Below are positions 41,498 to 50,068 of a stretch of 64,000 nucleotides of DNA, piece after piece. The stretch is from an uncultured Oscillospiraceae bacterium (GTDB lineage Bacteria > Bacillota > Clostridia > Oscillospirales > Oscillospiraceae). The notes below the pieces were generated by a model, which saw only the letters and a list, made by a program, of their open reading frames with translations, had not been told where the DNA came from and searched no databases. A program made the translations under genes and the position numbers. Location: positions 41,569 through 105,568 of the forward strand of contig CAKUAS010000009.1 of assembly GCA_934636655.1 (NCBI GenBank), given 5' to 3'. Every line of letters begins with the position of its first letter. Within the stretch, counting starts at the first letter, position 1.

Positions 41498-42163
41498 TTA
41501 CACCGCGGTGCTTTCCGCGTTCTTGCCCGAAGCGAAGAGGCGTCCGAAGAGATTTACGAACACGCCGGTCAAAAGCGCGGCAACGAGCGTACCTTCACGC
41601 ACCTCGAGTATCTCGCCGCACAGGATAAACGACAGCGCGACGGCAAGCGCGACGCAGCACGCGTCAAATGCGATCTTCATGCTGCCGAAGGCTTTTCCGG
41701 TCTTGTCTGACACGGCCTTCACGAGCGCCTCGCCCGAATTCATTATAACGTCGGCAATGACCGTCAGGCTTATGCCGAGCGCCATGGTAGCCGTTCCGAG
41801 CACGACGAGCACAAAGCACTCAATGTAGCTTCCCGGCTCGACAAAGTCGAGAAGGCTCATCGAAAGGTCGGTGAACAGCCCGAACAGCACGGACAGCGGC
41901 AGCTGCAGCAGCTCCACGGGCCTGAAATCGCGCCGGAGTATCAAAAGCTGCCCCAGAATGAGCACGCAGTTCCAGATTATCAGCCACGTTCCGAGTGAAA
42001 GATCCGGCACAGCGATCGGCACGATGTTTGCCGCCGACGATATCGGCGACACGCCAAGCGCCGCCTTCTTCAAAAGTGCAACGCCCAGTGAGCTGAGGAA
42101 TAATCCGAAAATCAGCAGCACAAGGCGTTTAAAAAACGATGTTTTATCCGATTTTTGCGTCAA
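41498..42163 (-). CDS. YczE/DUF6198-like integral membrane protein
   Basis: 221 residues with about five membrane helices. LLIFGLFLSSLGVALLKKAA with LGVSPISS and VIMNSGEALVKAVS resemble the YczE/YitT-like membrane protein group, of unknown function. The start is TTG, with GGAGA about 10 bases upstream; no ATG fits the N-terminus. Confidence 0.75.
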   Translation of the reverse strand: MTQKSDKTSFFKRLVLLIFGLFLSSLGVALLKKAALGVSPISSAANIVPIAVPDLSLGTWLIIWNCVLILGQLLILRRDFRPVELLQLPLSVLFGLFTDLSMSLLDFVEPGSYIECFVLVVLGTATMALGISLTVIADVIMNSGEALVKAVSDKTGKAFGSMKIAFDACCVALAVALSFILCGEILEVREGTLVAALLTGVFVNLFGRLFASGKNAESTAV

Positions 42164-42231
42164 ATCAAACTCTATCTCCTCTCTTGTTTGCGAGCTTTTA
42201 TATTATACGCCCAAGAGGAGTCCGTGTCAAA

Positions 42232-42627
42232 TCATCCGTGATAATCGCCTGTTGCGGAGTCTACCGTTACGAAAGGTATTACATTGCCGTCCAGTTCAAC
42301 ATAGACCTGATATATGCCGTTTCCGAGATCCTCATATTTGACCGGCGTCTTACCGTAGTTATCGTAAAGGCTCTTTTCAAATTCGGCCTTCCAGGAATCC
42401 TTCGCTGCCGCGGGCGTGCTTGAAGGTGTGCTCACCGGAGTCTCCGGCTTTGCGCTGGGCGCGGGCGTCGGCTCGGCGGAGGGCTTTACGGCCTCGGGCG
42501 CGGCGGTCTGTACCGCAGGAGGCGGCAGCGGCGTTTCCGTGGGCTTTGGGGTTTCCGTTTTCCCGCACGCGGCGAGGGTTGTGAGCATTGCCGCGGCAAG
42601 CACGGCTGCAAAGATTCTATGCTTCAT
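42232..42627 (-). CDS. Lipoprotein with Pro-rich linker and PepSY-like end
   Basis: 131 residues. The signal peptide ends in lipobox LAAC (Cys21). A linker of about 55 residues rich in Pro, Ala and Thr follows, then a 45-residue end (GIYQVYVELDGNVIPFVTVD and SATGDYHG) like one PepSY repeat. PepSY proteins are thought to restrain peptidases or take part in redox complexes; the role here is unknown. It is preceded on the same strand by the remnant of an ABC exporter. Confidence 0.75.
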   Translation of the reverse strand: MKHRIFAAVLAAAMLTTLAACGKTETPKPTETPLPPPAVQTAAPEAVKPSAEPTPAPSAKPETPVSTPSSTPAAAKDSWKAEFEKSLYDNYGKTPVKYEDLGNGIYQVYVELDGNVIPFVTVDSATGDYHG

Positions 42628-42645
42628 ATTCTTATCTCCTTGTAC

Positions 42646-42795
42646 TTATCTTAAATCTTTTTTTCTGAAAAATATCATTCCGCAGCCTGTCACTGCGAGC
42701 AGGATAATACCGTCATACATGGCGGTGAGCGTGAACAGCGCCGTGAAATCGCGGTAGCGCTTCGTGAGCCCGTCTGTTTCAAGAACAAATTCCAT
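42646..42795 (-). pseudogene. Scar of an ABC exporter: ATPase start joined to permease end
   Basis: A 49-codon frame. Residues 1-20 (MEFVLETDGLTKRYRDFTAL) are a typical ABC ATPase start, and the next 29 (FTLTAMYDGIILLAVTGCGM then IFFRKKDLR) are a typical ABC-2 permease C-terminus. The Walker A and everything between are missing, so a deletion of roughly two genes fused the ends. AAGGAG still precedes the ATG. It probably has no transport function. Confidence 0.75.
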
Positions 42796-42841
42796 AAAAA
42801 AGCAAGTATCTCCTTTGTTCTCTTTTATAGTCGAGCGCTCT

Positions 42842-43582
42842 TTATTCCCATCGGAAAAAACGAACAGCGAGAACAGTGCAAAGTGCGGTGACTCCGAGCA
42901 TTACACATATCGGCAGCAAGACGCTCCCTGCGCTGATGCCTAAGAATGTATTCTTCATCATCGTAAGTCCTTGTGTCAGCGGGAAAAAGCTGACGATCTT
43001 CTGCATGGCCGTTGGCATGACCTCAATCGGCAGCGTTGTGCCGGAAAAGATCAGCATGGGGAAATAGAGGATCGAAGCAATGACGCTTGCCTGCTTGGTG
43101 TCCTTCGCCACGCCGCCTACAAGCATACCGATGGATTGTGTGGAAAGCATGGTAAGCAGCCAACTTCCGAGAAAAGCCAGAAGCGAACCGTGCAGCCGCA
43201 CGCCCCACAAAAGCGCCGCAGCCGACAGCGTCGCAAGAGACACGGCACAGTAGACGGCATACATCGCCAGCTCAACACCAAGAACGAATACCGGGCTGAC
43301 CGGCGTAACACGCAGCCGTTTGAGAATCTTCATCTCCCGCAGACCGGATACGGCCAATGGCAGGCCCATGAGTCCACTCGCGCAAATTGCAACCGCGCTG
43401 ACCGCGCCGAAAGACTGCTCCAAGAACATATAGTCTGCACCGTCATAGGCAGGCTTTGTTCCGTAAATGATGCCGAGGATGATAAAGATCACAAGCGGCA
43501 TAATGACGGCGAAAATCACCATATTCATATCCCGCACGCTGAGCTTCAACTCCGTTTTCAGAAAAGTAAAAAAGCGTTTCAT
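42842..43582 (-). CDS. ABC-2 type exporter permease
   Basis: 246 residues, six membrane helices. VIMPLVIFIILGIIYG, LPLAVSGLREMKILKRLRVT and ILYFPMLIFSGTTLPIEVMP are ABC-2 permease features. It pairs with the ATPase whose gene overlaps it by ATGA. The cargo is unknown; AraC-linked exporters of this type often handle drugs or lipids. Base usage is less GC-rich than the flanking core genes. Confidence 0.9.
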   Translation of the reverse strand: MKRFFTFLKTELKLSVRDMNMVIFAVIMPLVIFIILGIIYGTKPAYDGADYMFLEQSFGAVSAVAICASGLMGLPLAVSGLREMKILKRLRVTPVSPVFVLGVELAMYAVYCAVSLATLSAAALLWGVRLHGSLLAFLGSWLLTMLSTQSIGMLVGGVAKDTKQASVIASILYFPMLIFSGTTLPIEVMPTAMQKIVSFFPLTQGLTMMKNTFLGISAGSVLLPICVMLGVTALCTVLAVRFFRWE

Positions 43583-44301
43583 GCGTCCACCTCCTCATCC
43601 GAAAGCTGCAAATAAGCGTCCTCAAAGCGTTCGCAGCCACATTGCTGCTTTGCCTGCTCCACGGTTCCGCGGAAAACGGGCGTACCCTTTTTCAAAATGC
43701 AGATCTCATCACACAGCGCTTCCACTTCATCCATAAAGTGAGACGTCAGGAAAATCGTAAGTCCCTGCCGCTTTAAGTGTCCCAGTGTTTTCCACACGCT
43801 GTGCCGTGCCTTTGCATCAAGCCCGGTGGTCAACTCATCGAGAAACACCAGCTCCGGCTGTGGGATCAGCGCCAGTACGATAAAAAGCCGCTGACGTTCG
43901 CCGCCCGACAGACCTTTGACCGGTGTGTTTGCCTTATCCCCAATACCGAACTGCTCACACAGATTGCGCCAATCGGCAGGGCTGCGGTAAAGGCTTGCGG
44001 TTTCCTCACAAAGCTCGGAAACCTTGATCTCTTTCTGATAGTCGCCCTCCTGAAACTGTACGCCGACACGCTGGAAAAGTGTGCGGCGGCACTTCTTCGG
44101 GTCTTGTCCCAGCAGGCGGATCGTTCCGCTTTCGGCCTGCTTTGTGCCGAGCATACATTCGATCGTGGTGCTTTTTCCTGCACCATTTGCGCCGAGCAGC
44201 CCGAATACCGTGCCGCTCTTCACAGAGAGATTCAGATGATCTACCACTGTTTTGCCGTGATAGGTTTTCGTCAGTCCTTCAACAAAAATCGCTTCGCTCA
44301 T
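43579..44301 (-). CDS. ABC exporter ATPase
   Basis: 240 residues. Walker A is GLLGANGAGKSTTIE, the signature LSGGERQR, and Walker B LVFLDELTTGLDAKAR, where Glu-Leu replaces the more usual Glu-Pro. The switch His is in LTSHFMDEVEAL. Its start overlaps the AraC-type gene by ATGA. It powers the permease encoded next. Confidence 0.93.
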   Translation of the reverse strand: MSEAIFVEGLTKTYHGKTVVDHLNLSVKSGTVFGLLGANGAGKSTTIECMLGTKQAESGTIRLLGQDPKKCRRTLFQRVGVQFQEGDYQKEIKVSELCEETASLYRSPADWRNLCEQFGIGDKANTPVKGLSGGERQRLFIVLALIPQPELVFLDELTTGLDAKARHSVWKTLGHLKRQGLTIFLTSHFMDEVEALCDEICILKKGTPVFRGTVEQAKQQCGCERFEDAYLQLSDEEVDA

Positions 44302-45182
44302 TTCTGAACCCTCCTGACTGCCCGCAGCTCGATATAGCCGCGCTGACCACGGGGTTCAAGCTGGATGCGCGGATTCTCATCATCCCAGTGATACCCGATG
44401 ACTGACGGATCATAGCTGTCCATCGCCGTCTGCACGGTTCGGATCGCTTCGCAGTAGTCCTCCTCACGGAATGGCTGACCTTGAAACATCAGGTATTCCG
44501 CCTCCGGCAGATGAATGGTGTCGAAGCCCTCCGGGATCATCCCCATATAGTCGGTTTCGACCTCCACGCCCTGCACATAGGTAGAGGTGTTTGGCTTTTT
44601 GTACTTTTCAGGCAGCCACATAGAAACAGGCTCTCCGCAGAGTGATTTCATGCTCATGAGTATGCCCCATACATCGCAGCTTACTTCCTCGCAGTAGGGG
44701 AAATAGTCTTCTGCGGACTTGCCGCGTTTGATGATGCACAGACGCTCCGGCTTGCGGACGACCTGTATGAAAATCGGTTGAATGTTGGACACGTCGATGT
44801 TCTCCTTTCTCAGTTCACGATATTTTGCACCGTAAGGAATGAAGAACGGGACAGGAACGGGATTTTTCATATAGTCGCTCGGATTCAGCCCGAACTCCCG
44901 GTAAAATGCCCGCGTAAAGGTGTCCACGTTATTAAATCCAGCGGCAAACGCCGCATCAATGACCTTTACGTCTCCGCTGCGAAGCTGTTTTGCGGCCTGT
45001 GTCAGCCGGTATTTACGGATATACTCGGTCGGTGTAAGACCTATGTAGTCTCGGAACAGTCGATAAGCATACCACGGTGAAAACAGCGATGCCCGTGCGA
45101 GATCAGACAGGCTGATCTCCTCTGTTTTGTTTCTTTCTATGTAGTCCTGCATTCGCTGGACGGCGAGTATCTGTTCTTTCAC
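44298..45182 (-). CDS. AraC-family regulator with GyrI-like effector domain
   Basis: 294 residues. The N-terminal AraC DNA-binding domain has two helix-turn-helix units (SLSDLARASLFSPWYAYRLF and DAAFAAGFNNVDTFTRAFYR). The C-terminal 180 residues match SoxS/Rob-type effector-binding folds (VVRKPERLCIIKRG ... YLMFQGQPFREEDY) that bind hydrophobic ligands. A GTG start is chosen because AAGGAG lies 9 bases before it; the ATG eight codons upstream has no such site. It is first in the ABC operon and likely activates it when ligand is bound. Confidence 0.88.
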   Translation of the reverse strand: MKEQILAVQRMQDYIERNKTEEISLSDLARASLFSPWYAYRLFRDYIGLTPTEYIRKYRLTQAAKQLRSGDVKVIDAAFAAGFNNVDTFTRAFYREFGLNPSDYMKNPVPVPFFIPYGAKYRELRKENIDVSNIQPIFIQVVRKPERLCIIKRGKSAEDYFPYCEEVSCDVWGILMSMKSLCGEPVSMWLPEKYKKPNTSTYVQGVEVETDYMGMIPEGFDTIHLPEAEYLMFQGQPFREEDYCEAIRTVQTAMDSYDPSVIGYHWDDENPRIQLEPRGQRGYIELRAVRRVQK

Positions 45183-45312
45183 GTTTTTCAGCTCCTTACA
45201 GCGCACATTCTACCGCGCACGCCGGATTTTTTCTCGACGTTCCTTGCTGTTTTGAGCCGAAATTCACTCGACAGCCAAGTCCTCGGATTTGAAGCTGTTA
45301 TTGTTTTTTCCC

Positions 45313-45936
45313 TTATCTCTCATTATAAATATTTTCCTGCAAAAGCTTTAAAAAGCGCCCGTCGTGTGCGCCGTCCATCTGGGTGTGGTGAAATTGGAAC
45401 GACAGCTTGAGCGTCGTTTTGAAAAGCCCCTTATGATATTTGCCCCAGATGATAAACGGATTGTTGAAAATGCCGCTGTACATGCCGACGGCGCCGTCTA
45501 TCTCGGTATCCACAATAGCGGAGGTCCCGATGACCATGCTGTCCGTCAGATCATGGTTTTCGCACGACTCCGCGGCACTGCGCGTAAGGCGCAGATAGGC
45601 CTCGTTAAACTGCTCAAGGTCGGCGGAAAACGGCACGTCGCAGGAGCTGACCTCACCGTTTTTGTTTTTGACAATAGTGTTTACGGCAATGCTGTCATAT
45701 TGCCAAAGCTCGCGCCCCACGGGGAGCATATAAAATTCCTTGACCTCGCTCGCCGCTCTGCCGATGCACAGGCACAGCAGCATATTGAACTTATAGCCTT
45801 TCCTGCGGGCAAGACGAACAAGCGGTGTTACATCCAGCGTCTTGAAAAACGTCACCATAGGGTTCGGCGCGTCCATCCACAGCTCAAATGCTGCGGCACG
45901 GCTCGTTTTTTGGGGGTCTATAACGGTCGGCTTCAC
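45313..45936 (-). CDS. CatA-like O-acetyltransferase
   Basis: 207 residues, usual CAT length. The C-terminal QFHHTQMDGAHDGRFL holds the catalytic His in HHxxxDG, and FELWMDAPNPMVTFF fits the trimer fold. Clostridial CatA-like proteins are often not chloramphenicol enzymes, and the drug-contact residues cannot be judged here. The GTG start overlaps the upstream stop (GTGA). Last gene of a four-gene transferase operon. Confidence 0.85.
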   Translation of the reverse strand: MKPTVIDPQKTSRAAAFELWMDAPNPMVTFFKTLDVTPLVRLARRKGYKFNMLLCLCIGRAASEVKEFYMLPVGRELWQYDSIAVNTIVKNKNGEVSSCDVPFSADLEQFNEAYLRLTRSAAESCENHDLTDSMVIGTSAIVDTEIDGAVGMYSGIFNNPFIIWGKYHKGLFKTTLKLSFQFHHTQMDGAHDGRFLKLLQENIYNER

Positions 45937-46421
45937 AGAAGCTCCTCCAACGTGCTGACCGTGCAGCCCTTGCTCTCATAGTACTCGAGCATTTCGGGAA
46001 TTTTATTTTTGTTGTAGCTTGTAATACAGTCGGACAGTACGCAGACGGTGAAGCCTTCCTTTTTCATGTTGTAGCTTGTGGATTTCACGCAGGCCGTGGC
46101 ATCCGCTCCGGCAAGGTAGAACTGATTTAAGTCGTTTTCACGGATAAAGGCCGCGAACTCCTCGCTCGTCAGAGCATTGCTCTTTGTTTTAATGAAAATA
46201 TTGTCCGAGACTACCTTCAGCTCGGGAACAAGCTCAGCGCCGTGCGTACCAGGCTTAAAGGTTCTCGTCCCGGCGGAGAGATTGTGGTTTTTTATGTATA
46301 TAACGGTCATGTTCTGCGAGACTGCCCAATCCACCGCATCGTTTACGCGTCCGATTATTTCCCTGTAGTTTTTTGTGATATCGTTTTGCAGGTCGATAAC
46401 GACCAGCGCTCTTTTAATCAT
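45933..46421 (-). CDS. Isochorismatase-like cysteine hydrolase
   Basis: 162 residues. The catalytic triad Asp is in ALVVIDLQND, Lys in FIKTKSNALT, and Cys in AGADATACVKSTSYNMK, as in nicotinamidase/isochorismatase-type hydrolases of small amides. GGAGG precedes the chosen ATG; the longer frame starts inside the neighbouring gene. It overlaps the Vat-like gene by 8 bases. Confidence 0.88.
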   Translation of the reverse strand: MIKRALVVIDLQNDITKNYREIIGRVNDAVDWAVSQNMTVIYIKNHNLSAGTRTFKPGTHGAELVPELKVVSDNIFIKTKSNALTSEEFAAFIRENDLNQFYLAGADATACVKSTSYNMKKEGFTVCVLSDCITSYNKNKIPEMLEYYESKGCTVSTLEELL

Positions 46422-47052
46422 AATAGTTTTCCTCCAACAGCGCTTCCAGATTGCCCGACTGAATGTCGGCAATGCTGCGTTTTATTTTTTCCTCGTCCCA
46501 GTCCCACCAGCTTATCCGGCGGAGCTTTTCCGCAGTCTCATCGTCAAAGCGGCGCCGTATGGGCTTTGCCGGAACTCCGCCGACGATCGTATATGGCGGT
46601 ACGTCCTTCGTCACTACGGCACGGGCACCGATAACCGCGCCGTCACCTATGGTAACGCCCGACAAAATAACGGCCTCGTAGCCTATCCACACGTCGTTTC
46701 CGATAACGATATCGCCCCTGTTGTCCCACGCCTGGCGAATATTTTTGACGTCGAGCCCCCACTCCTCAAAGAAAATCGGGAACGGGTAGGTCGACAGACT
46801 GCCAAGTGTGTGGTTTGCGCCGGTGAAGAGGAATTTTGCTCCGCAGGCAATGGAGCAGAAGCTGCCGATCCTGAGCTTATCGCCGTTTACGGGATAGTGA
46901 TAGAGAACGTTATTCTTTTCAAAATCGCGCGGGTCGCGCACAAAGTCGTTATACATGGTATAGTCGCCGACCTCGATGTTCGGGCCGGTGATTACGTTTT
47001 TCAGATACACCGTCTGCCTGTCGCCGGTGCGGGGGTATACGTCACTTTTCAT
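46414..47052 (-). CDS. Vat/CatB-like hexapeptide acetyltransferase
   Basis: 212 residues of left-handed beta-helix. FTGANHTLGSLSTYPF carries the catalytic His, and IGNDVWIGYEAVILSGVTIG with VGGVPAKPIRRRF complete the xenobiotic acetyltransferase pattern. Family members inactivate streptogramin A or chloramphenicol; the true substrate here is not known. GAGGTG precedes the ATG. Confidence 0.88.
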   Translation of the reverse strand: MKSDVYPRTGDRQTVYLKNVITGPNIEVGDYTMYNDFVRDPRDFEKNNVLYHYPVNGDKLRIGSFCSIACGAKFLFTGANHTLGSLSTYPFPIFFEEWGLDVKNIRQAWDNRGDIVIGNDVWIGYEAVILSGVTIGDGAVIGARAVVTKDVPPYTIVGGVPAKPIRRRFDDETAEKLRRISWWDWDEEKIKRSIADIQSGNLEALLEENYYD

Positions 47053-47066
47053 TGTTTCACCTCAAT

Positions 47067-47672
47067 TCATAAAACATGCGGCAGCAGCTTGTATGTGCCG
47101 CGCTTATATTTCTCGTACTCCTCACCGAAGCAGCCCAGCAGCGCCCTTTCCTCTACACGGATACGCACGCTGTAGCAAATAAAGCAGCATATAAGCACAA
47201 GGCAGACGGCAATAACGCTCCTTAGCGCCAGCGCCGTGCCCAGCAGGCTCAGGATACTGCCCGAATATGCCGGATGGCGCAGCTTCGCGTAAAGCCCGGT
47301 AGTCACGAGCCGCTGCTCGTTTTTCGTCTGAACATTCAGCGTAAAGGCTTTTTTCAGCGTCATGACCGCCGAAAGGCGCAGAATGACACCCGAAAATATG
47401 AACACGATGCCGACCTCCGCCGCTCTATTAGGGAACGCAAGGCTCCGTATGCTCTCCGGCACGGAATGACTCACGGCGAAAAAGCTTATAAACACGCAGA
47501 ATGCAAAATTTAAATACAGCAGCCACTTTGTGCCTTTGTCGGCAGCTCTTCCCCTATCCGAATTTTTCGCCGTGTAAGCGAAAATGAAAAGTTCGGAGCA
47601 TACAAGACTCAGAAGCGCAAAGTTAAATATGTAATATTCAAAAAGATATTCAAATTTCGTAGGATCGAGCAC
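47067..47672 (-). CDS. Isoprenylcysteine carboxyl methyltransferase-like membrane protein
   Basis: 201 residues, five membrane helices. TTGLYAKLRHPAYSGSILSL and the C-terminal RVEERALLGCFGEEYEKYKR match the ICMT/PEMT-like methyltransferase family. Bacterial members methylate unknown lipids. The GTG start has AGAGGGG upstream. It is first in the operon with the Vat-like, hydrolase and CatA-like genes. Confidence 0.85.
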   Translation of the reverse strand: MLDPTKFEYLFEYYIFNFALLSLVCSELFIFAYTAKNSDRGRAADKGTKWLLYLNFAFCVFISFFAVSHSVPESIRSLAFPNRAAEVGIVFIFSGVILRLSAVMTLKKAFTLNVQTKNEQRLVTTGLYAKLRHPAYSGSILSLLGTALALRSVIAVCLVLICCFICYSVRIRVEERALLGCFGEEYEKYKRGTYKLLPHVL

Positions 47673-47750
47673 AATAGTCCCCTCTTAAAACAGCGGCATC
47701 TCGCCGACAAAGCGCTCCGCCTTTTCAAGCAGCGGCATGAGTGAAAATCA

Positions 47751-47789
47751 GCCTGCCAAAACCGGTAGGTGTTCGACTCTCGTCAGCTT
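47751..47789 (-). repeat. Dispersed repeat family 2, copy 3
   Basis: On the minus strand AAGCTGACGAGAGTCGAACA then CCTACCGGTTTTGGCAGGC. Its TGA supplies the stop codon of the adjacent membrane-protein gene. Confidence 0.6.
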
Positions 47790-48193
47790 ACTATTCTTGC
47801 GATCTCCATGGTAAGTATCTTAGCCATAGCGCCGCCGGACATAATATAGAACCAAATTTCGCGCGCGTGCTGGGTCTTTGCGATGGGTGTTGCGATTGCG
47901 GCTATGATGATGAGCGCCGCTCCCACACAGCCGACGATGGTCGGGATGCTCACAAGAGAAAATATACCCGGCGCGCAGCTCCCGTCTATGGCGTGCTGCA
48001 CGGTTTTATCCAGCCCGTCGCGCGCGGCGGCAAAGCAGCACACCGCAAGGCCGTAGATGAGCAGAAACACGCTCCTGCGTCCCCAGTACTGGATGCTCGC
48101 GCGGTTAAAAACGCTGTAACCTATAAAACCCATAAGGGCAAGTATCATTATCGTCGTGACCGTGGTCACGGTGTTTCCGAAATAAAGCTTCAT
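47783..48193 (-). CDS. Hypothetical four-helix membrane protein
   Basis: 136 residues with four hydrophobic segments (starts MKLYFGNTVTTVTTIMILAL) and the polar stretch DGLDKTVQHAIDGSCAPG between helices 2 and 3. No family is recognised. GAAAGAGGG precedes the ATG. It follows the zincin lipoprotein gene at 15 bases, so it may be in that operon. Its C-terminal end runs into a dispersed repeat, so the original end may have been longer. Confidence 0.7.
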   Translation of the reverse strand: MKLYFGNTVTTVTTIMILALMGFIGYSVFNRASIQYWGRRSVFLLIYGLAVCCFAAARDGLDKTVQHAIDGSCAPGIFSLVSIPTIVGCVGAALIIIAAIATPIAKTQHAREIWFYIMSGGAMAKILTMEIARIVS

Positions 48194-48208
48194 TTATTTT
48201 TCCCTCTT

Positions 48209-50068
48209 TCATAAAAGCCTTTCCCAACGGACGTTTTCCCAGCCGCTCGTGTCGAAATTTTTGCGGATGGCCTCGCTCATGTGGCGGAGCTTTTTCTCAA
48301 TTGCCGGAGATTTTATGAGCTCGCGTGCATCGTCATCGCGCGTCATGAAATATTCCATTATCCTTGCCCTATCCTCCTTGGCATTCACGCGTGAATAGCC
48401 GTCGACAAAATACACGCCCTCGTCGCCGCCGCTGTAATAGGTCCAGCGCCGCCCGTCGGGGTCGTTTTCCGAATAATCCTCATAGTACGAAAAGCCCTGC
48501 GGATCATACCGCGCCCAGTCCTCGACGGTGAATGCGGAGTAATCTCGCGAAAGAATGCAGTTTTCCGTCGCGTGCCAAAGCTCGTGGCAGACGATACTGT
48601 CCATACTGTAGGCGTTGCGGATATCCAGCGCGACATTCTGCCACCGGAAGCGCTCATAGGTGCAGCCGACGGTGCCGTAGCCGCTGTCTATCGCCTCGAC
48701 GAGAAGAAATCTTATTCCGCCATCGCCCGAGGAGTTCTTCATCTGCGCAAAAAAGCCCTCCGGATACAGTGCCAGAACACGGTCAAGGCAGTCGAGAGAG
48801 GCGCTTATGCTGCCAAGTTCCTCGGCAGCATCCATTGTATCGGTGAGCGTTATCTTAAACTCGCACTGAGACGCCACTTCGGCACATTGAGACGACAGCA
48901 GTATCCGTACGCCGTATTTTTTCTCGAGCTCATCGGCGCGCTGCCGTGCCTGAGAAAGCGTCTGCGCGACCTCGCCGCCCAAGGTTTTGCCAAGGTAGCT
49001 TTGCTCGACAGCTTCACTCACCGTTAAAGGCGAAGCTACTGACGCAACATCTGCTATGGGCTCAAATTCGAGTGTCGCCGGTTCGATGACATAAAGGCTG
49101 TACACACCGCCCGCAAACACCGCGCCGAGGAGCACATTCTCCTCCGGCAGGGAGCATACCTGATACATTTCGCCCGGGATACCGCAGTCGGACAGGCGGC
49201 AGGCCTGCATATTTTCGGCCACGCTGTAGAGCGTCGTTATCTCGCTGCGTGTTCCAACCAGATAGGGTGCGTCGGCAATGCCGTAAATTTCGCTGCTGCC
49301 ATCGAGAAAAATGCCCGCGTCGACAAAACTGAAGTTATTCCCGGCCACGCCGCTGAGGACGCTGTAGCCCATGGCGTTTTCATCAAATAACATAAGGCAT
49401 ATTCTATCGCCCTGAAACTTTGCCTGATAGCGCTCGGTGCAGAGCATAGTGAATTTGCCCGTCACGGGGTCGAGCATCGCCGTGCCGCACTCACTGCTGT
49501 AAGGCGAGAGGTAAAACTGCAATATCATCCGGCTTCCGGCACTGTCAAAGGCGATAATGTCGAGAAACCGCAGATCGTAGTCTAGCTCAACGCGGCTCAC
49601 TTCCCCGCTTTCGAGCTCCTGACGGTACAGAACGTCGTCACGCAGAAAATAATAGCTCTTAGCGTCATACGAAAAATATCCGTCGGAGTTTTCCGTCTGC
49701 ACGGTCGAGATGTCGGCAAGGCCGCTTGTTAAAAAGCGCCACGCATTGTTCTCTCGATCACACAATGCTATGCGCTTGTCGCAAAAGCTCTGCGGCTTTA
49801 TGACCCACTCGCCGTCGAGGCTTATCTCCTTTTCGACGCTGTCAGACTCGGTATCGACAAGCTGCACGGTCGTGACCGACTGCGAGTCCGTCCAGCACAC
49901 GGCCGCTTCAGCGCCCGTTACCGCGCATATGCCCGAAAGTGCCTCCGGATGCGTGCACTCAAGCTCGCGTACGGCCTGCGTCTGCGCCGGCTCTTTCGCC
50001 GTTTTGCAGCCGCCGAGACCGCAAACGAGCGCCAGCACCGTTAAAATTATGAGTACGCGGCGCTTCAT
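48209..50068 (-). CDS. Zincin-type metalloprotease lipoprotein with repeat-rich N-domain
   Basis: 619 residues. The signal peptide ends in GLGGC (lipobox-like Cys). About 330 residues follow with short repeats of strand-like segments (LDGEWVIKPQSFCDKRIALC), suggesting a beta-propeller. The C-terminal part holds VCHELWHATE, an HExxH zinc motif with a Glu three residues on, and a conserved end FVDGYSRVNAKEDRARIMEY. This fits an outer-surface peptidase; no exact family is recognised. The start overlaps the flavodoxin gene by ATGA. A hypothetical membrane gene follows. Confidence 0.75.
   Translation of the reverse strand: MKRRVLIILTVLALVCGLGGCKTAKEPAQTQAVRELECTHPEALSGICAVTGAEAAVCWTDSQSVTTVQLVDTESDSVEKEISLDGEWVIKPQSFCDKRIALCDRENNAWRFLTSGLADISTVQTENSDGYFSYDAKSYYFLRDDVLYRQELESGEVSRVELDYDLRFLDIIAFDSAGSRMILQFYLSPYSSECGTAMLDPVTGKFTMLCTERYQAKFQGDRICLMLFDENAMGYSVLSGVAGNNFSFVDAGIFLDGSSEIYGIADAPYLVGTRSEITTLYSVAENMQACRLSDCGIPGEMYQVCSLPEENVLLGAVFAGGVYSLYVIEPATLEFEPIADVASVASPLTVSEAVEQSYLGKTLGGEVAQTLSQARQRADELEKKYGVRILLSSQCAEVASQCEFKITLTDTMDAAEELGSISASLDCLDRVLALYPEGFFAQMKNSSGDGGIRFLLVEAIDSGYGTVGCTYERFRWQNVALDIRNAYSMDSIVCHELWHATENCILSRDYSAFTVEDWARYDPQGFSYYEDYSENDPDGRRWTYYSGGDEGVYFVDGYSRVNAKEDRARIMEYFMTRDDDARELIKSPAIEKKLRHMSEAIRKNFDTSGWENVRWERLL

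Noticed and set aside
45313..45936. Chloramphenicol resistance
   Set aside because: The HHxxxDG motif only shows the fold; CatA-like proteins of this branch often have no drug activity.
47685..47738. 17-codon frame MPLLEKAERFVGEMPLF
   Set aside because: No ribosome-binding site; probably the remains of a larger gene end next to a repeat.
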